Shown here piece after piece: positions 25,704 to 33,226 of a DNA stretch of 45,901 nt. The position numbers and the translations under genes are program-made. Positions within the stretch are counted from its first letter, which is position 1. The number at the start of each line of letters is the position of its first letter. Source of the DNA: JBCDCP01 sp039181495 (GTDB lineage: Bacteria > Pseudomonadota > Alphaproteobacteria > Rhizobiales > Tepidamorphaceae); contig JBCDCP010000004.1 in NCBI GenBank assembly GCA_039181495.1, positions 1 through 45,901 of the forward strand, read 5' to 3'. Under the pieces are notes generated by a model. It saw nothing but the letters and a program-made list of their open reading frames with translations. It searched no databases and had not been told where the DNA came from.

Positions 25704-26690
25704 TCAGCTTGCCTTCAGGCGGCCATGCATCATCCAGTCGATGCCGTTATCCGGCGCCATTGAGAACACACTGCGCCTGAGCACATCCAACATGTCGGCA
25801 CGGTTGTTGAGATGCGCCAGTGCGTCGTAGGGGATCGGTTCACCAACGGCCACATCGAGCCGCGTTCCGATCCGCCGCGCCGTTTCCCGGAACATCAAAG
25901 ACAGCCGCAACGTCTGGCTCATATGGCTGGCAAGCTGAAACATGCGCGAGTTCTGGCCCGAGAAATAAACCGGCACGACCGTTGCTTTGGAGGCCCGGAC
26001 AAGTTTTGCCAGGAACGGTGCCCATGGCAGGTCGAGCGCCGGTCCGCGCAACGGCCTTGCCGCCGTCGAGATGCCACCGCCCGGGAAGATGCCAATTGCG
26101 CGCCCCTGCGCCAGCCACTTTTGCGATGCGAGGCGAGACTGCAGGGTCGTCTCCATCGCTTCCTTGGTGTCGGCAAAGTCAATTGGCAGCAGATTGTCGC
26201 GGGCTTCCGGAATGCGGCACAGCACTGAATTCGCCAGCACTTTGACGTCCGGCCGCACCTGCATGCATAGCCAGGTCAGTGTGATGCCATCGAGCACACC
26301 ATAGGGGTGATTGGCGATAAAGATCACTGGCCCATCTTTGGGTGCGAGCGCCAGTCTCGCCGTATCGAACCGTACATCGATGGCAAGATAGCGGAGCGCC
26401 GAATCGAAGAAGGTCTCTTCCTTCATTCGGTCGGTCTGAGTGCTTTCATAGAGTTTTCGCAACCGGCGTTGACCGCCGAGCAATTCAATCGATCGAATGA
26501 CAGCGCGCTTGATCGGTGGCTGCTCGGGCGTCGAATAGGTGAAGCGAACCTGTGGTTTGCCTCCGTTTGGCGGGACAACACGACCAGCTTGCATCGGCAG
26601 GCCGGAAAAGCGCTGCGCCTTGGCTGGCCCGGCGGTCTTATCCAGCCTGCTGTTTTCGCTGGCCTGCGATGTGCTGCCCTTGCCGCGCAT
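25704..26690 (-). CDS. PlsC-like lysophospholipid acyltransferase family protein
   Basis: Predicted acyl-CoA/ACP-dependent acyltransferase acting on a lysolipid at the inner membrane. The core has ANHPYGVLDG (catalytic H128 and D134 from the chosen start, H-x5-D rather than the classical H-x4-D) and the substrate loop GIFPGGGIS. In Hyphomicrobiales such proteins include phosphatidic acid and ornithine-lipid acyltransferases; the acceptor is not determinable. ATG at 26690 has GAGAGGG ten bases upstream and is preferred over GTG at 26699. It lies 68 bases upstream of the decarboxylase gene on the same strand. Confidence 0.85.
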   Translation of the reverse strand: MRGKGSTSQASENSRLDKTAGPAKAQRFSGLPMQAGRVVPPNGGKPQVRFTYSTPEQPPIKRAVIRSIELLGGQRRLRKLYESTQTDRMKEETFFDSALRYLAIDVRFDTARLALAPKDGPVIFIANHPYGVLDGITLTWLCMQVRPDVKVLANSVLCRIPEARDNLLPIDFADTKEAMETTLQSRLASQKWLAQGRAIGIFPGGGISTAARPLRGPALDLPWAPFLAKLVRASKATVVPVYFSGQNSRMFQLASHMSQTLRLSLMFRETARRIGTRLDVAVGEPIPYDALAHLNNRADMLDVLRRSVFSMAPDNGIDWMMHGRLKAS

Positions 26691-26864
26691 ACTCGTCACC
26701 CTCTCGCGCCCCCGCGCTGATGCTTAGGATAGGCAAATCGACCTGTCGAGGCGAGGCCCACACTCGGCCATCCACCGAACATGATTTCGCTGATTGATGT
26801 TCACCTTTGCCGCCCACGCCGTTATCGCTTGCGAACATGACACGCTGGAAACAAGGATAACGTG

Positions 26865-28169
26865 ATGCCGGCAGCAACAGATCACGGGAAAGGCCTTGTG
26901 GCGCCCATTTCGGGACAGGCCCTGCTGCAGGACATCAAGAAGGGCACGTTCAGCCAGACCGAAGCCTTCGATCTGTTCGCTGAACGCGCCGAAGCCATAG
27001 AAAGCACATTGGGTTGTTTCACATGTCGCGATTTTGACCAGGCTCGGATTGCTGCCATTGCTGCTAAGGGCCCGCTGCACGGGCTGCCAGTCGGCGTCAA
27101 AGACATCATCGATACGCTCAACTTTCCAACCGAACACGGCTCTCCGATTTATCGGGGGTTCCAGAGCCTTGCCGACGCCTCAGTTGTCGCTCTCGTGAAG
27201 CGTGCCGGCGGCACCGTTCCGGGCAAGACGGTCACCACCGAATTTGCCTATTTTCAGCCGCGCGGCACCAAGAACCCGCACGACCTTGAACGCACACCCG
27301 GCGGGTCATCCTCGGGGTCGGCGGCCGCGGTCGCGGCAGGTCTGCTGCCCTTCGCGCTGGGCACGCAAACCGGAGGGTCTATCGTCCGGCCGGCGTCCTA
27401 CTGCGGCGTGGCCGGCTACAAACCGACATTCGGACTGCTCCCAACCACCGGCGTGAAACCGTTTTCGATTTCACTCGACACAGTCGGCACCTTTGGCGCC
27501 ACGGTACCGGATGCCGCGCTGCTTGCAGAGGCCATCACAGGCCGAAAGCTGGTCCCGGACACCACCGCGCCGGATGTCCTCAAACGTTGGCGGATTGGGC
27601 TTTGTGACGACTACATGGGGTCAGAAACCCACGCCGAAGTTGCCCAGGCATTGGCCTCAACAGCCGAAACACTTGCCAAACAGGGCGCAGACATCACCCC
27701 GCTGCTTCTGCCGACAATCGTTCAGCAGGCAGGAGAGCAACATCAGACAGTGCAGAACTTCGAGGCCTGGCGCGCGCTGGCCTCAGAATATGATCATAAC
27801 CGCGAACAGATGAGCCCGGTGCTGGTCGAAACACTGGAAAGCGGCGGCAGAATCTCGATTGAGGAGTATGATGGCGCCCGTCAGACCGTGAAGCAGGCGC
27901 GCCTCGCGTTGCTCGATGTGTTCGAGAATGTCGATGCCATCCTGATGCCGTCAGCAACCTCCGCTGCGCCGCTCTTGTCAGACGGGACAACCGGACGCCC
28001 GGTCTTCAATCGGCTGTGGACCCTGATGGGCAATCCCACGGTCAACATTCCGGGCAGAATCGACAGCAAGGGCATGCCATTGGGCATGCAGATTATTGGA
28101 CCGGCGGCTGAAGACACAAGAACTCTGGCTATCGCTGCTGTGGTCGAACAGGCAATTTCGCAGCACTAG
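26865..28169 (+). CDS. Amidase signature family protein
   Basis: 434-residue serine amidase. The Ser-cisSer-Lys triad is visible: K79 in LPVGVKDIIDT, cis-Ser in TPGGSSSGSAAAVA (148-149) and nucleophile S172 in TQTGGSIVRPASYCG. The C-terminal NPTVNIPGRID and PLGMQIIGPAAEDT segments are family-typical. Sequence alone does not give the amide substrate; GatA is unlikely because gatC and gatB are not adjacent and the length is short. The ATG at 26865 has AAGGA 8 bases upstream and is preferred to GTG 26862. It is divergent from the acyltransferase gene. Confidence 0.88.
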   Translation: MPAATDHGKGLVAPISGQALLQDIKKGTFSQTEAFDLFAERAEAIESTLGCFTCRDFDQARIAAIAAKGPLHGLPVGVKDIIDTLNFPTEHGSPIYRGFQSLADASVVALVKRAGGTVPGKTVTTEFAYFQPRGTKNPHDLERTPGGSSSGSAAAVAAGLLPFALGTQTGGSIVRPASYCGVAGYKPTFGLLPTTGVKPFSISLDTVGTFGATVPDAALLAEAITGRKLVPDTTAPDVLKRWRIGLCDDYMGSETHAEVAQALASTAETLAKQGADITPLLLPTIVQQAGEQHQTVQNFEAWRALASEYDHNREQMSPVLVETLESGGRISIEEYDGARQTVKQARLALLDVFENVDAILMPSATSAAPLLSDGTTGRPVFNRLWTLMGNPTVNIPGRIDSKGMPLGMQIIGPAAEDTRTLAIAAVVEQAISQH

Positions 28170-28365
28170 CCGCCTCAACGTGAATCAAGCGTCATAAAGA
28201 CCTGTATAGATTGCCTTTCCAATCAAGAACTCACCTTGCTGCAACTGCGAATCCGGCACAAGAACACACAACGGACCAGCCGTTATTCCCCAGATTAATA
28301 ACATTATAACCATCTGATTCTGTGACAGATTTCTTACGATGCTGCGACGCAGCAACGAATCCTGT

Positions 28366-28393
28366 TTGCGCATTTTCTGATCGGGTTTATCCT
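28366..28393 (+). promoter_or_regulatory. Possible promoter of the 30-residue peptide gene
   Basis: TTGCGC (28366-28371), 16-base spacer, TATCCT (28388-28393), 24 bases before the ATG. A 13-base palindrome (GCTGCG-A-CGCAGC, 28341-28353) lies just upstream, and a near-CtrA motif (TTAA-N7-ATAACCAT, one mismatch) is at 28295-28313. Confidence 0.35.
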
Positions 28394-28417
28394 AAAGTGT
28401 AATAAACGACAGGGGAG

Positions 28418-28510
28418 ATGCCATCCATGCGCAACAGCAGAGCGTTGAACATGACGGTAGTCTGTGCAGCGTTTGCGTTTATCGCAGCCATCGTGTTCGG
28501 AGCCATTTAG
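28418..28510 (+). CDS. 30-residue single-span membrane peptide
   Basis: A short frame beginning MPSMRNSR has a basic N-terminus and one hydrophobic helix (about residues 11-30, ending IVFGAI), with no C-terminal tail. AGGGGAG lies immediately upstream (28411-28417), close to the ATG and about 9 bases from the second Met (28427), which could be the true start. A promoter-like pair lies 24 bases upstream and a strong terminator 120 bases downstream, making a self-contained short transcript. Single-helix peptides of this size are common in Hyphomicrobiales but mostly uncharacterised. No function is claimed. Confidence 0.6.
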   Translation: MPSMRNSRALNMTVVCAAFAFIAAIVFGAI

Positions 28511-28630
28511 GTCGAGAACTGAGGCAACTGGATGAGGTGTACCCAGAAGGGGCACCGCGTACCTAACCAAGGCTCAACAGAGCGAAGTCCAGAGACAGAA
28601 AAGCAACAATACCTGTCTCGAATTAGTTTC

Positions 28631-28670
28631 AAAAAGCCCCGTCGGGTCGAATACCCGGCGGGGTTTTTGT
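28631..28670. terminator. Bidirectional intrinsic terminator
   Basis: Stem of 11 bases (28637-28647 with 28653-28663, one G-T/mismatch near the loop), 5-base loop, followed by TTTTTGTTT on the plus strand and preceded by AAAAA, so it can also end minus-strand transcripts from the ArsR-methyltransferase gene. The 120 bases between the small peptide gene and this stem hold nothing else recognisable. Confidence 0.85.
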
Positions 28671-28699
28671 TTGTCCATCCGGTCAAGTTGAATGATGGC

Positions 28700-29689
28700 C
28701 TAAGGGGAGCCAGCCGTCTTGCGGCCAACCCACACCCGGACCGTCAGCACCTGGGTCTCAAGATTCTCAGGCGGTACAATCACATCGTCGGTCAATGCCA
28801 GCGCGGCTTCGCCCATCCACGCTCCGATCTGCTGGGTGGAGAACCCAAGACGTCGATGGGCATGATCCTGCCGCAGCATCTCGACCTCATGAGAATCGAA
28901 GTCGACAACGACCAACTGACCGCGCGGAGCAACGATCCGCGCCGCTTCCGTGATCGCACCAGCAACATCGTTCAAAAAGTGCAGCACCTGATGGATAATC
29001 ACGACATCGGCTGATCCGTCCGGCAGACCGATGCTGTAAAGATCGCCTGCGCGGACCTGCACACGAGGCAAAGCCAGGTCTTCAAGGCGCGCACGGGCAT
29101 AGGCCAGCATGTCGTGGGACAGATCGATGCCAATCGCCCGCTCCGCCCGCCCCGCGAAACACTCAAGCATCCGGCCGGTTCCGGTACCCAGATCGACAAG
29201 GGTACCGATCTGCGGCGGCAATAGCACACCGATCGCAGCCTCCACGGCGTCGTCCGGCGCGTGCATCGAGCGGATCGAGTCCCACTGCGCTGCATGTTTG
29301 CGGAAGTAGGATTGCGCGTCCGCCTGGTGCTGGCGTCGTACGCCCTCAAGCCGCGCCTCATCCACTGCAAATGTCTCATCACTCCGATCGGCCCGCGCCA
29401 GCATGTCGCGCGCCAGGGACGCACCGGCACCGGTGTCCGCCAAACGGTAGAATACCCATGTCCCTTCGCGATGCCGCTCAATCAGTCCAGCCTCGAACAA
29501 GAGCTTGAGATGGCGGGAAATGCGTGGCTGAGACTGGCCGAGAATATCGGTCAGATCCTTCACGCTTCGCTCACCATCGGCAAGCAGCGCAAGAATCCGC
29601 AGACGTGTCTCCTCGCCAGCGGCCTTGAGTACCGTCGTCAGCCCGTCGGCCGACAGCGTTTCAGGTTTGGCTACGGCGTTCTCCGACAT
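28700..29689 (-). CDS. ArsR-family regulator fused to SAM-dependent methyltransferase
   Basis: 329 residues. Residues about 12-95 are an ArsR/SmtB winged helix (ETRLRILALLADGERSVKDL, then QSQPRISRHLKLLFEAGLIE); no metal-binding cysteine motif is present in it. Residues about 145-260 are a class I methyltransferase with the SAM loop VDLGTGTGRMLE and IGIDLSHDMLAYARARL. This fusion is widespread in alphaproteobacteria and often lies near methionine-cycle genes, so sensing of SAM or S-adenosylhomocysteine is a possible role; here no metF or ahcY is adjacent. It starts 14 bases after the tag stop and is probably co-transcribed with it. Confidence 0.88.
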   Translation of the reverse strand: MSENAVAKPETLSADGLTTVLKAAGEETRLRILALLADGERSVKDLTDILGQSQPRISRHLKLLFEAGLIERHREGTWVFYRLADTGAGASLARDMLARADRSDETFAVDEARLEGVRRQHQADAQSYFRKHAAQWDSIRSMHAPDDAVEAAIGVLLPPQIGTLVDLGTGTGRMLECFAGRAERAIGIDLSHDMLAYARARLEDLALPRVQVRAGDLYSIGLPDGSADVVIIHQVLHFLNDVAGAITEAARIVAPRGQLVVVDFDSHEVEMLRQDHAHRRLGFSTQQIGAWMGEAALALTDDVIVPPENLETQVLTVRVWVGRKTAGSP

Positions 29690-29703
29690 GCCGCTTTCCG
29701 CTT

Positions 29704-30390
29704 TCAGTGCAAGCCTGCGTCCTGCCTAATGGCGGACGCCGAGGGACGCAAACGCGGGCGGGGAAAGCTGTTGCGTGCATCTTCGACTATCTCGCGAATA
29801 CAACAGCCTTCGAGATGATCGTTGACCACCCCCATCGATTGCAGGAATGCATACATCGTTGTCGGTCCAACAAAGCGAAAACCGCGCTTACGCAGTGCTT
29901 TTGAGAGAGCCTTCGACTGCGCGGTCTGGGCCAGCTGGCTAAGCGTTGCATAGTCCAGTTGTTGCGGTCGCTCTTCCGGGCTTGGCTCGAAGGCCCATAC
30001 AAAGGCCGCCAGCGACCCCGCCTCAGCAATCAGGTCACCCATGAGTCTCGCATTGCCAATGACGGCTTCAATCTTGCCGCGGTGGCGGATGATCCCGGCA
30101 TTCGACAGCAGTCGTTCCACATCATCATCATCGAATTGGGCGACCTTCTCGAAATCAAAGCCCGCGAACGCCTCGCGGAAATTCTCACGCTTGCGAAGAA
30201 TGGTCAGCCACGACAAACCGGCCTGAAACCCCTCAAGGCTGATCTTCTCGAACAGGCGGCGGTCATCGCCGACCGGCATACCCCATTCGTTGTCATGATA
30301 GGCTTCATATTCAGGCGAGCTGCCCTGCCACCAGCAACGTGGCCGGCCATCGCTACCCGCGATCAGGCCCTCGGGCCATGCGTTGCTCAT
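29704..30390 (-). CDS. tag: DNA-3-methyladenine glycosylase I
   Basis: Removes 3-methyladenine from alkylated DNA to start base-excision repair. The 228-residue product has the TAG layout: zinc ligands C19 (RPRCWW) and H32 (YEAYHDNEWG) at the N-terminus and the H-x3-C pair in NDHLEGC near the C-terminus, plus EKISLEGFQAGLSWLTILRK and FRFVGPTTMYAFLQSMG. The start at 30390 (MSNAWPEG) gives normal length; the frame extends upstream to 30627 but only with unrelated sequence inside the MOSC gene. It is followed closely by the ArsR-methyltransferase gene. Confidence 0.95.
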   Translation of the reverse strand: MSNAWPEGLIAGSDGRPRCWWQGSSPEYEAYHDNEWGMPVGDDRRLFEKISLEGFQAGLSWLTILRKRENFREAFAGFDFEKVAQFDDDDVERLLSNAGIIRHRGKIEAVIGNARLMGDLIAEAGSLAAFVWAFEPSPEERPQQLDYATLSQLAQTAQSKALSKALRKRGFRFVGPTTMYAFLQSMGVVNDHLEGCCIREIVEDARNSFPRPRLRPSASAIRQDAGLH

Positions 30391-30427
30391 GGTCTCTGGC
30401 CGCACAGATAGCCGTGCTGCGCGCTGA

Positions 30428-31042
30428 TCATCCCCGATAGATCCACTGCTCAGGCAGTCTTGCAGTGACTTCGGCGCCCTCTTCGAGCGTACCGGGTTTC
30501 TCAACCCAGGCCACAAGCCCACGTAAGCGTTTGGCCGCCTTTGGAAACAGGAGATCGAGCCCGGAGCGATCCGGATAGCGCTCCTGGATAGCGCCACCGG
30601 CAATCCGGCAGGGCGCATTCTGACCATCGACCTTCAGCGTCACGCCGCCATCGAAGAACAACAGCGTCCCGGCCGGCATCATGGAGAAATCGGTGAAGCC
30701 GGACAGCACGATGTTGCCACCGATCCAGTGCGGGCTCAGTTCGACAATATCCATCCCCCGCGCGATACGGCTGAGTTCCCATGGACACAGCAGCGAGAGC
30801 TGCCGTTCGTTGCGCATTTCGGTGCCGCGCGGATACCAAGGCTCACGCCCGCCCGAGGGACGTGTTGTACCGCCATGGCGATCGCCGGGAATACCTTCAA
30901 ACGTCAGATCAAGCTTTGGAACGCGCGCTGTCTCAAACCCCTCGCCGGGGGTGGCAGCCAGACTTTCAACCCGGCCCTTTAACTGGCGGCCGGGCTCGAT
31001 GTCATAGTCGTCGCTGTCGGCGTGGCTCTCGAATAGTGTCAT
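30428..31042 (-). CDS. MOSC domain protein
   Basis: 204-residue protein with the MOSC (molybdenum cofactor sulfurase C-terminal) fold: FEGIPGDRHGGTTRPSGGR near residues 48-66, NERQLSLLCPWEL, and the conserved cysteine in VDGQNAPCRIAGG. MOSC proteins handle sulfur or the molybdenum cofactor, or act in reduction of N-hydroxylated compounds; no partner gene here narrows this. No N-terminal beta-barrel domain is present. It is 37 bases upstream of tag on the same strand. The ribosome site is weak. Confidence 0.85.
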   Translation of the reverse strand: MTLFESHADSDDYDIEPGRQLKGRVESLAATPGEGFETARVPKLDLTFEGIPGDRHGGTTRPSGGREPWYPRGTEMRNERQLSLLCPWELSRIARGMDIVELSPHWIGGNIVLSGFTDFSMMPAGTLLFFDGGVTLKVDGQNAPCRIAGGAIQERYPDRSGLDLLFPKAAKRLRGLVAWVEKPGTLEEGAEVTARLPEQWIYRG

Positions 31043-31148
31043 TGCTAAAGGCCTTGCATCACCCCGTCAGAAAGGCCGAGACGATGCACGTTGCCGTAGT
31101 TCAGAGCAAGGCTTTCGCTATGGCGTGCATAGCCATTGAGCGGGACCT

Positions 31149-31742
31149 CTAGCCGCCATGCGACGCTTCGGAATTTACCAGATAGCGCGTATGGACCCAG
31201 CCGACCATTCCGGCTGCTGAAACCCGGCACCAGCGACCGCTGCACTGGCCGGTGCCACGGACCTGGCAGTACCAGGGCTGCAAGACTCCGACGATCGCAT
31301 TGCGTGAGCTTGGACCATTGCGGACATTCAGTGTGTCCCAGTCAGGCACCCTGACACAGTAGGTGCCGTTGCCCAACAGATCGCCGGTGTGACCACCACC
31401 GATACCATCATCGCCGCCGCCATAGCCCAGATAGCGGGTGTTGACCCAACCCGAACCTGAGTTCCAGTTGATTTGGCACCACCGCCCACTGCAATTGCCG
31501 GTGTTAAAAATTCCACAACGGCCCGGCGACAGGGTTCCGACCACGCCATATCGGGTGCCCGGGCCCGAGCGGACATTGAGGCGATCCCAGTTGGCGACGT
31601 TCACGACACACAACCCGTCCGCCTTCGCGTGGTTGGCGGGTCCGGCAATCAACAGGATCGCGATCCCGAGGCCGATAAGAACGCCGAGCAAACGCCAATG
31701 CCAGTGCGCGTCGTTTTTGAGGTCGTAATGTCTGAAATCCAT
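31149..31742 (-). CDS. Exported protein with two cysteine-rich SH3b repeats
   Basis: 197 residues. An N-terminal hydrophobic span (about 17-36) with a cytoplasmic pre-sequence of 16 residues acts as signal or anchor; the AKADG junction could be a cleavage site. Two bacterial SH3 (SH3_3) repeats follow, each with the pattern C...LNVRxGP...C...TGxCSGRWC and GWVxTRYL, about residues 44-103 and 127-189, joined by a Gly-rich linker. Four cysteines per repeat at equal positions suggest disulfides in the periplasm. SH3b domains often bind peptidoglycan; no catalytic domain is present. GGGGAGG precedes the ATG. Confidence 0.8.
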   Translation of the reverse strand: MDFRHYDLKNDAHWHWRLLGVLIGLGIAILLIAGPANHAKADGLCVVNVANWDRLNVRSGPGTRYGVVGTLSPGRCGIFNTGNCSGRWCQINWNSGSGWVNTRYLGYGGGDDGIGGGHTGDLLGNGTYCVRVPDWDTLNVRNGPSSRNAIVGVLQPWYCQVRGTGQCSGRWCRVSAAGMVGWVHTRYLVNSEASHGG

Positions 31743-32036
31743 GATCGCCTCCCCGCCTCATCCGTCCCAAACAACTTAAGCCTAATGATCGATTGATGTT
31801 GCGGCAATCCGGCTGAACCGCGCCTGAACGGACTTGACAGCGAACAGTCTGAAACGACGACCACCATCCAAAAGAGAAAAGTTCCCGTGGTGCCCGCGCG
31901 CCATGCGGCGCAGCCGCAACAACGGCTAAATCATTTGCCTGAAGCCGGTTTTCTGGGATTTCAACGGATTGACTCCCGCCAGTATTCCCAGCCTCTATCG
32001 ATGTTTCTGCACTAGCTCACTTTTGGGGGGTGACTC

Positions 32037-32339
32037 ATGAAATCATTGGTCTTTGCACTTGCTGCCGTCGGGTTCACGGCGGCCTCGATCTCGTCCGCTT
32101 CAGCCGAAGAGGCCGAGCGCTACGCACAAGCCGGATTGAACGATTACTGCATCACATGCTGGGCCGAAGACGTACCCAGGAATTCAAAGCGTAGCTGCTG
32201 GGCAGTCAGGGCCGGCAATCAGCTCGCCGCCCGCATTCAGGGCGATCTTATCTGCCTGAACAACTTCGGCAGCGTTCGGTATGGCTTTGGCCGCGGTCAC
32301 TGCAAGACCAAGAACTACTGCAAGACAATCAAACGCTAG
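32037..32339 (+). CDS. Small secreted six-cysteine protein, copy 1
   Basis: 100 residues with a clear signal peptide (MKSLVFALAAVGFTAASISS, cleavage near ASA at 21-23). The mature part of about 77 residues has six cysteines in the order C-x2-C-x12-C-x18-C-x15-C-x5-C. The same framework recurs in the gene at 32503-32817, so the two are likely ancient tandem paralogs. GGGGGGTGA lies five bases before the ATG. It is a basic, presumably disulfide-bonded periplasmic or secreted protein; I recognise no named family and propose no function. Confidence 0.75.
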   Translation: MKSLVFALAAVGFTAASISSASAEEAERYAQAGLNDYCITCWAEDVPRNSKRSCWAVRAGNQLAARIQGDLICLNNFGSVRYGFGRGHCKTKNYCKTIKR

Positions 32340-32453
32340 CGCAAACCGCCGCTCATCACCCTTTCAGTTCTTGCCGCCATTGGGATGGCTACGATTGTCG
32401 CCACCCGATCCTTGCGCCACACTGTATCTCGCGCCCTGAAGTTGGGCGTCCGA

Positions 32454-32474
32454 CTTCGGCGGCTTGCGCCGAAG
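32454..32474. repeat. Perfect hairpin before the second six-cysteine gene
   Basis: CTTCGGCG (32454-32461), 5-base loop, CGCCGAAG (32467-32474), ending 28 bases before the start codon. There is no T-run, so it is not an obvious terminator; it may stabilise or attenuate the transcript. Confidence 0.5.
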
Positions 32475-32502
32475 AGGCAACACAGAAAGTGGGGAAATGC
32501 GC

Positions 32503-32817
32503 ATGAGAACCTTTGTTGCAAGCGCACTGATCGGCGTAATGGCTCTCGGCATGTCGGCCATGTCGTCGTTGGCCGGCAATGCACCATCGAGCCCGGCCAA
32601 TCCGGCCATTACCGGGCAACAGGTCGCACTGCTGCACAGCTATTGCGCGCTGTGCCGCTCGGTGCACAGCGGCCGGACCTATTGTGTCAACGTGGCCGGT
32701 GTAACGGATGTGGACGCCTACACAACGGCAACCGCAACATGCACGGTCGCGACGGCCAATCCTTTCCACGTCACGATCCGCCGCGGCAGCTGCAGCAAGG
32801 TCCGCGCCTGCCACTGA
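32503..32817 (+). CDS. Small secreted six-cysteine protein, copy 2
   Basis: 104 residues from the ATG at 32503, chosen because GGGGA lies 7 bases upstream; an ATG at 32497 is too close to it. The signal peptide MRTFVASALIGVMALGMSAM is cleaved near SLAG. The mature part has C-x2-C-x9-C-x18-C-x16-C-x5-C, nearly the framework of the protein at 32037-32339, with shared local features: YC-x2-C at the start, an RxG-type turn before the fifth Cys and a final C-x5-C. Overall identity is low. No family recognised. Confidence 0.72.
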   Translation: MRTFVASALIGVMALGMSAMSSLAGNAPSSPANPAITGQQVALLHSYCALCRSVHSGRTYCVNVAGVTDVDAYTTATATCTVATANPFHVTIRRGSCSKVRACH

Positions 32818-32943
32818 GGCTGATGATCAAGATTGCCGGATTATCTGGCGACCTGACGCGGTGCCGCAGTTCGGTGCGGCGCCGCTCTCCGGTGTTAAAG
32901 ATACTCTAGAACTCCGACACCCGAGCCACCTCAGCGCAATACG

Positions 32944-32959
32944 TTAAGAAGACCTTAAC
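32944..32959. promoter_or_regulatory. CtrA-type site TTAA-N7-TTAAC
   Basis: TTAA (32944-32947), GAAGACC, TTAAC (32955-32959): a perfect match to the CtrA consensus, 50 bases before the ATG of the 66-residue membrane protein gene, which is the typical distance for a CtrA-activated promoter. Confidence 0.6.
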
Positions 32960-33009
32960 GATTGAAAGCGGACACTTCCTCTTGTCACTGACGGACTAGG
33001 GGGATTGCC

Positions 33010-33210
33010 ATGCGTGTCGTCATCTTCGCACTGGCGTTTGTCATCAACGTTGTTGTTCATCTCAGTCTTGCCGTTGCCTTCGGCATAACGCCAGGACAGG
33101 CCGAAGTGGCGTTTCTCGCCGCAGGCCTCGCCGCGTTGACAATGCTGGTGCCGCAACTCGACCGCATGATGCGGGACGGGCTGGATTCCGAAGTCCAAAC
33201 TACGGAATAG
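33010..33210 (+). CDS. 66-residue two-helix membrane protein
   Basis: MRVVIFALAFVINVVVHLSL begins a first hydrophobic helix (about 3-24), a short polar turn (TPGQAE) follows, and a second helix (about 32-48) leads to an acidic C-terminal tail. CTAGGGGG lies about seven bases before the ATG. A perfect CtrA-type site is 50 bases upstream, suggesting expression tied to the cell cycle. The product is convergent with ettA. Function unknown. Confidence 0.65.
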   Translation: MRVVIFALAFVINVVVHLSLAVAFGITPGQAEVAFLAAGLAALTMLVPQLDRMMRDGLDSEVQTTE

Positions 33211-33226
33211 TGCCGGCCCAAAGTGT

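Noticed and set aside
31834..31839. Consensus TTGACA as a promoter for the first six-cysteine gene
   Set aside because: No acceptable -10 hexamer lies 15-19 bases downstream and it is 200 bases from the start codon.
32821..32907. Short frame MIKIAGLSGD after the second six-cysteine gene
   Set aside because: No ribosome site and no coding character; probably chance.
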